From Flavobacteriaceae bacterium UBA2765 (GTDB lineage: Bacteria > Bacteroidota > Bacteroidia > Flavobacteriales > Flavobacteriaceae), in the NCBI GenBank assembly GCA_002352665.1, contig DEIV01000019.1, forward strand, positions 1 through 8,828: a stretch of DNA of 8,828 bases. The letters run 5' to 3'. The translations under genes were made by a program, and so were the position numbers. The first letter of the stretch is position 1; each line of letters begins with the position of its first letter. Positions 1 to 4,943 of the stretch are shown piece by piece. The notes under the pieces were generated by a model. It was not told the DNA's origin. It saw only the letters and a program-made list of their open reading frames with translations, and did not search any database.

Positions 1-139
1 TCCAATTATACCGAGATTGATTGGTTAATGGTGGTAAATTATTTTCCAATATAGATTGACATTTAAGTTCGTTTAAATGCTCATATATAAAATTTATGCC
101 ACCAAAGGCATTTAATTGCTTGCGATTTATTACTTTCAT
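1..139 (-). CDS. IS1380-like transposase, N-terminal fragment cut by the window edge
   Basis: This reading frame starts with ATG at 139 and stays open to position 1, giving 46 residues. The protein begins MKVINRKQLNAFGGINFIYE and continues with a leucine- and asparagine-rich stretch ending in SRYNW. The N-AFGG-INF pattern, followed by a short helix and then a loop ending in Y-W, is what I recognise from the start of Bacteroidota IS1380-type DDE transposases (transposase DDE group 1). The catalytic DDE region would lie left of the window, so it cannot be checked. The gene lies alone, with about 350 bp of non-coding sequence before the next gene. A strong hairpin sits 43 bp upstream of the start. 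Family assignment rests on N-terminal resemblance alone and is moderately sure. A different DDE transposase family is the main alternative. Confidence 0.6.
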   Translation of the reverse strand, partial: MKVINRKQLNAFGGINFIYEHLNELKCQSILENNLPPLTNQSRYNW

Positions 140-181
140 AGTGTGTTTGTAGGAATCACTAATTTAAGTGAAAAACACAAA

Positions 182-214
182 ACCGCAAAACCTTTTTAAT
201 CAAGGTTTTGCGGT
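182..214. promoter_or_regulatory. 13-bp perfect hairpin upstream of the transposase start
   Basis: ACCGCAAAACCTT (182-194) and AAGGTTTTGCGGT (202-214) are perfect reverse complements around a 7-base loop, TTTAATC. The hairpin lies 43 bp upstream of the transposase ATG. Read on the minus strand it is followed by TGTGTTTTTCACT, which is moderately T-rich. Read on the plus strand it is followed by ATATTTTATG. It could terminate transcription entering the element from outside, a known way insertion sequences limit transposase expression, or it could fold in the leader to hide the start. Which of these applies cannot be decided here. Confidence 0.55.
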
Positions 215-244
215 ATATTTTATGAATAACCCACGGATTTTAGG

Positions 245-486
245 AGCTATTGGGATTGTTTTAGTATCTCATAATATTATTGGAAAGGATGATTTGATTC
301 TTTGTTTTTCAGATAGCTAGGATAGTTTTAGAATTATTAGCTACCCCTCAAGAGGGAGAGATAATAATATTCATAATTTTTAAAAATAGAAAATACGCTT
401 TCTGTGATATAGAATTTTGTAATTCTATGAAGGTAAATCAAAACAAATGTCCTCTTGAAGGGACTTTAAAGATGTTATAAATTTAT
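245..486. other. Intergenic stretch without a recognisable gene
   Basis: Neither strand holds a convincing coding sequence or RNA gene here. The stretch contains a degenerate hairpin-ended repeat (340-463). Inside that is an 8-bp hairpin at 409-428 (ATAGAATT, loop TTGT, AATTCTAT). The sequence is otherwise AT-rich. It separates the insertion sequence from the small membrane-protein gene, which reads toward it. Confidence 0.5.
340..463. repeat. Degenerate hairpin-ended repeat, possible relative of the 1794-2996 elements
   Basis: The left end (340-360) reads GCTACCCCTCAAGAGGGAGA and folds as CCCTC-AA-GAGGG. The right end (450-463) reads TCCTCTTGAAGGGA. It is the approximate reverse complement of the left end and also folds weakly. 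The left end resembles the TTAGCTCCCCTCTT start of the elements at 1794-2996, having TTAGCT then CCCCTC, and is followed by an AGAGATAATAATATT stretch like their interior. This suggests a decayed or shortened family member, but the match is short and gapped. Confidence 0.35.
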
Positions 487-726
487 CTATAATTTATCCT
501 TATCAATCTTAAAAGGATTCTTACTATTAGGATCTATGACATATTTTTTATAATTCCCGTTTCTATAGCGATAAAAAATAAATAATGGCATAAAAATAAA
601 GGATAAAAACAGAATATCAAGACCAAGGATAATATCAGCTTTAGGATGATTATTGTATTTTAAATAGATACCAATGATTAAGGCCAAAATAAAAAAAATA
701 AAGAAAGTTTTTAATACTATTTTCAT
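487..726 (-). CDS. Small two-helix membrane protein, function unknown
   Basis: The gene encodes 79 residues, with ATG at 726 and stop TAG at 487-489. Two hydrophobic segments are clear. Residues about 7-22 (TFFIFFILALIIGIYL) and about 32-52 (IILGLDILFLSFIFMPLFIF) are joined by a short polar turn, YNNHPKAD. The tail after residue 53 is rich in Lys, Arg, Asn and Asp and ends KIDKDKL. By the positive-inside rule the tail is probably cytoplasmic, making a helical hairpin in the inner membrane. The turn H-x-x-A-D followed by a Gly-containing helix loosely recalls small flavobacterial two-helix proteins and the N-terminus of GldL, but this is too weak to assign a function. The gene is divergent from glpQ, with 54 bp between the starts. 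No clear promoter box was seen. Confidence 0.6.
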   Translation of the reverse strand: MKIVLKTFFIFFILALIIGIYLKYNNHPKADIILGLDILFLSFIFMPLFIFYRYRNGNYKKYVIDPNSKNPFKIDKDKL

Positions 727-780
727 CTTCGTAACATCTTTTTAACCTTGCTAAACTACAAAATTTATATCTTTAGCCTT

Positions 781-1782
781 ATGAAGAAATACGGTCTTTT
801 TAAAATTTCACTTTTTTTAACGTTTTTATGCCTTTTTGGGTGTAATTCGACTCAAAAACAGCAAAAAATGACAAAAAACACTAATAAAACGATAATTGCA
901 CATCGAGGAGCTTCCGGATATTTGCCTGAACATACCTTGGCCTCTAAAGCTATGGCATATGCGATGCACCCAGATTTTTTAGAGCAAGATTTGGTATTGT
1001 CTAAAGATAATGTACCTATTGTAATACATGACATTCATTTAGAAACAGTAACTGATGTTGCTCAACAATTCCCAAAAAGAAGTCGAACAGATGGGCGTTT
1101 TTATGTAATTGACTTTACTTTTGAAGAATTAATGCAGCTACAAGTTACCGAACGATTTGATTCGGAAACAGGGGAAGCAGTTTTTAAAGATAGATTTCCG
1201 CTGTGGAAATCGAAATTCAAGTTACATTCCTTACAAGATGAGATAGAATTGATACAAGGGTTGAATAAAAGTACAGGAAACAAAATCGGGATTTATCCTG
1301 AAATAAAAGACCCAGAATTCCATAATAATGAAGGAAAAGATATTTCAAGTATTGTATTGAAAATTTTGTCAGATTATGGCTATAAAACCAAAGAAGACAA
1401 GTGTATTTTACAATGCTTTGATGCTAAAGAATTAAAACGTATTCGCTTACGTTTAAAATCAGAATTGTTTTTAGTACAACTAATAGAATTTAAGGAAGAC
1501 GAACAGTATTTAAAAGATTATGCTCTTTATGCTGATGGAATTGGTCCGTATTTTAAACAATTAATTAAAAATGTAGACGAGGATGGAAATATATCATTTA
1601 CCAATTTTGTAAAAGATTGCCATAACTTAGGTTTGGTTGTACATGCCTATACTTTTCGAGCGGATCAGTTAGAAGGAATTCCATCTTTTAAAGCATTAAT
1701 GGGCTTGGGTTTTAATAAGGCAAATATTGATGGTGTCTTTACTGATTTTCCTGATCAAGCAGTGTCTTTTCTAAAAAAGTAA
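781..1782 (+). CDS. glpQ: Glycerophosphodiester phosphodiesterase, lipoprotein (GlpQ type)
   Basis: GlpQ hydrolyses glycerophosphodiesters from phospholipid breakdown to sn-glycerol-3-phosphate and an alcohol. The match to E. coli GlpQ runs the whole length: IAHRGASGYLPEHTL at 39-53, LEQDLV at 67-72, HD at 83-84, YPEIK at 172-176, LQCFDAKELKRI in the middle and TDFPDQAVSFL at the end. Catalytic or metal-binding candidates are H41, R42, E68, D70, H83 and E174. I chose ATG 781 (333 residues) over a TTG at 748. From 781 the protein starts MKK, has a hydrophobic helix, and reaches a lipobox LFGC with Cys21, typical of signal peptidase II cleavage. The residues after Cys21 (NSTQKQQ) lack the acidic cluster that marks surface lipoproteins in Bacteroidota, so a periplasm-facing lipid anchor is likelier. 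The first hairpin repeat starts 11 bp after the stop. Confidence 0.93.
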   Translation: MKKYGLFKISLFLTFLCLFGCNSTQKQQKMTKNTNKTIIAHRGASGYLPEHTLASKAMAYAMHPDFLEQDLVLSKDNVPIVIHDIHLETVTDVAQQFPKRSRTDGRFYVIDFTFEELMQLQVTERFDSETGEAVFKDRFPLWKSKFKLHSLQDEIELIQGLNKSTGNKIGIYPEIKDPEFHNNEGKDISSIVLKILSDYGYKTKEDKCILQCFDAKELKRIRLRLKSELFLVQLIEFKEDEQYLKDYALYADGIGPYFKQLIKNVDEDGNISFTNFVKDCHNLGLVVHAYTFRADQLEGIPSFKALMGLGFNKANIDGVFTDFPDQAVSFLKK

Positions 1783-1793
1783 GCTGATTTTTT

Positions 1794-1965
1794 TAGCTCC
1801 CTTCTTATTTAAAGAGGGGAATGAATTTAATCTAAGCCACTTTTAGTGTTGAAACTACAAGCATTATGGAGTAAAGAAAAGGGAGATAAATTATTATTGA
1901 TGTCAATCCCTCCGTCTCAAACAAAAAAGCCTGAGCCACTTCCCTTTATCCAAAGGGAGGAGCTA
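1794..1965. repeat. Hairpin-ended repeat, copy A (172 bp)
   Basis: This element starts TAGCTCC and ends GGAGCTA, its exact reverse complement. Each end is also a hairpin. The left one pairs CCCTTCTT with AAAGAGGGG, with one G-T pair. The right one pairs TTCCCTTT with AAAGGGAG around ATCC. Between them is a third, small hairpin, ATTGA-TG-TCAAT, followed by TCCCTCCGTCTC. Copy A differs from copy B at only two positions: T1802 against C2021, and T1903 against A2122. It begins 11 bp after the glpQ stop, so glpQ transcripts may end in or run through it. Confidence 0.9.
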
Positions 1966-1987
1966 GTTTAATTTTAACAATTGTATT

Positions 1988-2012
1988 TTATTTAAAAATT
2001 TTCTTGATTTCT
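1988..2012 (-). pseudogene. 25-bp remnant of the DUF559 gene 3' end (between copies A and B)
   Basis: Read on the minus strand this stretch encodes EIKKIFK and a TAA stop, the exact C-terminus of the nuclease encoded at 2207-2569. The 22 bp between it and copy A (1966-1987) match the nuclease gene's own 3' flank (2185-2206) base for base. Over the 47 bp the only difference from the intact gene is T against C at 2228, a synonymous GAA/GAG change. The match stops where copy B begins. This is what would remain if the rest of the gene had been deleted from between two elements. Confidence 0.8.
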
Positions 2013-2184
2013 TAGCTCCCCTCTTATTTAAAGAGGGGAATGAATTTAATCTAAGCCACTTTTAGTGTTGAAACTACAAGCATTATGGAGTAAAGAAAAG
2101 GGAGATAAATTATTATTGATGACAATCCCTCCGTCTCAAACAAAAAAGCCTGAGCCACTTCCCTTTATCCAAAGGGAGGAGCTA
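2013..2184. repeat. Hairpin-ended repeat, copy B (172 bp)
   Basis: Same structure and orientation as copy A, whose start lies 219 bp earlier. The left hairpin is fully paired here (CCCCTCTT with AAAGAGGGG), and the terminal TAGCTCC/GGAGCTA pair is intact. The central hairpin is weakened by the T-to-A change at 2122. Copy B lies 22 bp downstream of the nuclease stop codon, so nuclease transcripts would run directly into its right-hand hairpin. Confidence 0.9.
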
Positions 2185-2206
2185 GTTTAATTTTAACAAT
2201 TGTATT

Positions 2207-2569
2207 TTATTTAAAAATTTTCTTGATCTCTTGTAATACAGAAGGTAAATAATCAAAAACCATTTTATTCTCAAATCTAATAACTGTAAAGTTTAAATTG
2301 TTTAAATATTTTGTTCTTTTTTCATCATATTTTATTGCTATAGAATTATTATGGACTTCTCCATCAAGTTCAATGATTAATTTTTCAGAGGCACAATAAA
2401 AATCTACAATATAATTTCCAATACTATGTTGTTTAATAAATTTTCTACCTTCAAGTTGTTTTGCTTTTAAATGAGTCCAAAGAAAAGCTTCAGCAGGAGT
2501 TAGATTAGATCTGAGTTTTTTTCTCTTTTCTAAATGCTCTTTTTTATTATGTATTCTTTTTGATTTCAT
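2207..2569 (-). CDS. DUF559 / Vsr-like endonuclease-fold protein between hairpin repeats
   Basis: The gene encodes 120 residues, full length for a DUF559 (PF04480-type) protein, a branch of the PD-(D/E)XK nuclease superfamily related to the Vsr repair endonuclease fold. A basic N-terminus (residues 1-20, Lys/Arg-rich) is followed by LTPAEAFLWTHLK (23-35), RKFIKQHSIGNYIVDFYC (42-59), LIIELDGEVH (64-73) and VIRFENK (96-102). Likely active-site residues are D56, E67 and D69, with H73 and E100 possibly supporting. All core motifs are present, so the protein looks intact. The gene fills the gap between copies B and C, with 22 bp to B and 28 bp to C, leaving little room for its own promoter. The promoter may lie in copy C. 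The cellular role of DUF559 proteins is not established; nicking or cleaving the neighbouring hairpins is my inference. Confidence 0.85.
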   Translation of the reverse strand: MKSKRIHNKKEHLEKRKKLRSNLTPAEAFLWTHLKAKQLEGRKFIKQHSIGNYIVDFYCASEKLIIELDGEVHNNSIAIKYDEKRTKYLNNLNFTVIRFENKMVFDYLPSVLQEIKKIFK

Positions 2570-2597
2570 TTAATGTAAAAATAATATTAATACTTTA

Positions 2598-2773
2598 AAG
2601 CTCCCCTCTTTTTTAAAGAGGGGAATGAATTTACTTCAAACCACATTTTATTGTTAAATCTACAAGTATTATGGAGTAAAGAAAGGGGAGATAAATTAAT
2701 ATTATTGATGTCAATCCCTCCGTCTCAAACAAAAAAGCTTGAGCCACCTCCCTTTATCCAAAGGGAGGAGCTA
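2598..2773. repeat. Hairpin-ended repeat, copy C (176 bp), mosaic
   Basis: Same orientation and architecture as A and B. The left hairpin is the best paired of the four (CCCCTCTTT with AAAGAGGGG). The first base of the terminal repeat is A instead of T. The left half matches copy D (ACTTCAAACCACATTTTATT, then GTTAAATCTACAAGTATTA). The right half matches A and B (CCCTCCGTCTCAAACAAAAA). This makes it a recombinant of the two types. It begins 28 bp upstream of the nuclease start and could carry that gene's promoter. Confidence 0.88.
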
Positions 2774-2795
2774 GTTTAATTTTAACAATTGTATT

Positions 2796-2820
2796 TTATT
2801 TAAAAATTTTCTTGATTTCT
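2796..2820 (-). pseudogene. 25-bp remnant of the DUF559 gene 3' end (between copies C and D)
   Basis: This is the same remnant as the one between A and B: EIKKIFK plus stop on the minus strand, preceded by the identical 22 bp flank (2774-2795). The whole 47-bp spacer is identical to the A-B spacer, although the flanking elements differ in sequence. The junction with the next element falls at the same base in both places. Confidence 0.8.
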
Positions 2821-2996
2821 TAGCTCCTCTCTTTTTTAAAGAGGAGAATGAATTTACTTCAAACCACATTTTATTGTTAAATCTACAAGTATTAAGGAGT
2901 AAAGAAAGGGGAGATAAATTAACATTGACAATGTCAATCCCTCCACCTCAAGCAATAAGATTTGAGCCACCTCCCTTTATCCAAAGGGTGGAACTA
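2821..2996. repeat. Hairpin-ended repeat, copy D (176 bp), most diverged
   Basis: The left end starts TAGCTCC, but its hairpin is weakened by C-to-T at 2828 and G-to-A at 2845. The right end reads AAAGGGTGGAACTA instead of AAAGGGAGGAGCTA, so the terminal inverted repeat is damaged. The right half differs from the other copies (CCTCCACCTCAAGCAATAAG). The central hairpin is longer than elsewhere, ATTGACA-A-TGTCAAT. The nuclease 3' flank does not clearly follow it: after GTTTAATT the sequence diverges. D looks like the oldest or outer copy of the array. Confidence 0.85.
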
Positions 2997-3106
2997 AGTT
3001 TAATTATAAATGAATTTTCCATTGTAAAATTTCTAACACTCAATTGTAAAGAAATTTCTGTATTCCAACAATTTTACTGATAAAACAGTTCTTTTTTTAA
3101 ATGAAG

Positions 3107-4900
3107 TTAGGTAGTAGTTACTTCTATTAATTTTTGTCGATATGCAGTAAGTAGTCTCGATTTTGAGATAAATCCAAAATATTTACCGTTTTTTAGTACA
3201 ACCAAATTCCAGGAACCAGTACTTTTGAACTTATTTAATATTTCCTTAGCGGAGTCTTTTTCATAATATATAATATCAGTTGCACTATGCATTAAACTGT
3301 CAACTTTCACCTTTTCATATAAGTTTTTATCAAACATGATACTTCTAATGTCATTAAGTGAAAGTATTCCTAAAAATTCATTATCTTGATTTACTACCGG
3401 AAAATGATTACGTGTTGATTTTGCTACAGCATTATTTACGACTTCCCCCAAACTCATTTCAGGATTAAGCAATATAAAATTAGTCTCAATTACTTTGTCA
3501 ATTTCCAACATCATTAAAACATTTTTATCTTTATCATGTGTAATAAGTTCCCCTTTTTTGGCCAATTGAGCAGCATAAATATTATGTGGAATATATTTTT
3601 TAGAGACTAAAAAAGAGATAGAACCAACAATCATTAACGGTACAAAAAGTTCATATCCTCCTGTAATTTCTGCAATTAAGAAAATTGCCGTTAATGGAGC
3701 TTGTAAAATTCCGGCCATCAATCCTGCCATACCCACCATGGCAAAATTAGTTAATGATAACTGATGAGAAAATAAATTACTAGCATTGATGATCATGGCA
3801 AAGACATATCCTGAAATACTTCCGGTAAAAAGTGTAGGGGCAAATACCCCACCTATACCGCCTGCTCCAAAAGTAAATGACATTGCAACTACTTTAAAAA
3901 CAATTAATCCCAAAAGAAATAGAATAATAATCCATGTATTATCTATTGTAAAATGAAAAATATTTTCTGATATAATTTCAGTTATATTTCCTTTTAACAC
4001 ATTATTAATTGTTGCATAACCTTCACCAAAAAGGGGGGGGATAAAATACACAATAGCACCAAGTAGGAATCCACCAATTAACAATCGAGAATAAGGATTT
4101 TTAAATCTTTTAAAAAAATCACTTATTCCAAAATAGACCTTACTAAAATAAATGGAGGCTATTGCAGAAAACCCTCCTAAAAGAACATAAAATAAAACGT
4201 CATTCAAATAAAATTTATCCTGAATATCGAAATGGAGTAATACATCATCTCCAAAAAAGAAATAGGAAGTAAGTATAGCTGTGATTGAAGCTAATAGCAA
4301 AGGAACCATCGATGCCAACGTTAATTCCAGACTAAAAATTTCAACGGCAAAAACTATAGCCGCAATGGGTGCTTTAAAAATTGATGACATCGCACCAGCA
4401 GCGGCGGCACCTATTAATAATGTTCTTGTAGTTTGATTTAAATGAAATAATCGTGCAAAATTTGAACCTAAAGCAGCACCTGTTGCTACGGTAGGGCCTT
4501 CAAGTCCTACAGACCCACCAAAACCGACAGTTAAAGGTGCGGCTATTAAAGATGCCCACATTTGATGTCTTGGCATTATCCCTTTTTGTTTTGAAATTGC
4601 ATAAAGCGTCGAAGGAATTCCGTGCCCAACTCTTTTCTTTACAAGATATTTAATAAAAAACAAGACAATTAATAAACCTACAATCGGAAAGATAAAATAA
4701 AAGGCACTATGAATTTCTTTAATAAATTCTCCCTCTAGCAATTGTTGAATAAAATGCGTTAAATTTTTAAGAGTTACAGCACCAAGACCAGCTAATAAAC
4801 CAATAATAGCACTTGAAATATTGATAAATTGCTTGTTAGAAATATGTTTATATCTCCATTTTAAAAATTTAAGTAAAGGGTTTCTATACTGGATTGGCAT
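3107..4900 (-). CDS. ClC-family chloride channel/transporter with C-terminal CBS pair
   Basis: This 597-residue integral membrane protein moves chloride, or another anion, across the inner membrane. The ClC pore motifs are all present: GHGIP (92-96), GLEGP with the gating glutamate E134 (132-136), and GGVFAP (350-355). Many hydrophobic helices fill residues about 25-440. A cytoplasmic CBS pair follows, about 465-590, and usually binds nucleotides to control gating. In APIAAIVFAVEI (177-188) E187 aligns with Glu202 of E. coli ClC, but I188 replaces Glu203, the internal proton-transfer residue. Uncoupled channel-like transport is therefore possible. The second filter position is His where E. 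coli has Ser, which is common in CBS-bearing bacterial members. The gene lies 43 bp after aspS on the same strand, with a terminator-like hairpin between. ATG 4900 gives a normal short N-terminus. Confidence 0.92.
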   Translation of the reverse strand: MPIQYRNPLLKFLKWRYKHISNKQFINISSAIIGLLAGLGAVTLKNLTHFIQQLLEGEFIKEIHSAFYFIFPIVGLLIVLFFIKYLVKKRVGHGIPSTLYAISKQKGIMPRHQMWASLIAAPLTVGFGGSVGLEGPTVATGAALGSNFARLFHLNQTTRTLLIGAAAAGAMSSIFKAPIAAIVFAVEIFSLELTLASMVPLLLASITAILTSYFFFGDDVLLHFDIQDKFYLNDVLFYVLLGGFSAIASIYFSKVYFGISDFFKRFKNPYSRLLIGGFLLGAIVYFIPPLFGEGYATINNVLKGNITEIISENIFHFTIDNTWIIILFLLGLIVFKVVAMSFTFGAGGIGGVFAPTLFTGSISGYVFAMIINASNLFSHQLSLTNFAMVGMAGLMAGILQAPLTAIFLIAEITGGYELFVPLMIVGSISFLVSKKYIPHNIYAAQLAKKGELITHDKDKNVLMMLEIDKVIETNFILLNPEMSLGEVVNNAVAKSTRNHFPVVNQDNEFLGILSLNDIRSIMFDKNLYEKVKVDSLMHSATDIIYYEKDSAKEILNKFKSTGSWNLVVLKNGKYFGFISKSRLLTAYRQKLIEVTTT

Positions 4901-4913
4901 GTTCTAATGTAAT

Positions 4914-4936
4914 AAAAAAATCCGGCAAAAGCAGGA
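4914..4936 (-). terminator. Rho-independent terminator after aspS
   Basis: On the minus strand TCCTGC, loop TTTT and GCCGGA form a 6-bp stem with one internal mismatch, followed directly by seven T (4920-4914). It begins 7 bp after the aspS stop and ends 13 bp before the clc start. It probably ends most aspS transcripts. The clc gene would then depend on read-through or on a promoter inside the aspS 3' end. Confidence 0.55.
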
Positions 4937-4943
4937 ATCCTAT

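Larger units (their letters stand above)
1..244 (-). mobile_element. 5' end of an insertion sequence (IS1380-like), continuing to the left
   Basis: The transposase fragment, its upstream hairpin and about 100 bp of leader probably belong to one insertion sequence entering from the left edge. The right boundary is a guess. Read inward from 244 on the minus strand, the sequence starts CCTAAAATCCGTGGGTTA, and a CC start is compatible with IS1380-family ends. Neither the matching inverted repeat nor the target duplication can be tested, because the other end of the element is outside the window. Confidence 0.35.

Noticed and set aside
748..780. TTG at 748 as the glpQ start, adding 11 residues
   Set aside because: It would place MLNYKIYIFSL ahead of a complete lipoprotein signal peptide. 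ATG 781 gives a standard MKK start with Cys21 in a lipobox.
1794..2996. A CRISPR array
   Set aside because: The repeats are 172-176 bp, only four in number, and the short spacers are identical to each other rather than unique. No cas gene is present.
2874..3080. A 68-codon open frame on the plus strand across copy D
   Set aside because: It lies inside a repeat, its product has no recognisable domain, and its composition follows the repeat. It is a chance frame.
3076..3098. A terminator after clc: ACTG-ATAAAA-CAGT followed by T7
   Set aside because: The stem has only four pairs, and the T-run follows on the plus strand, the wrong direction for clc.
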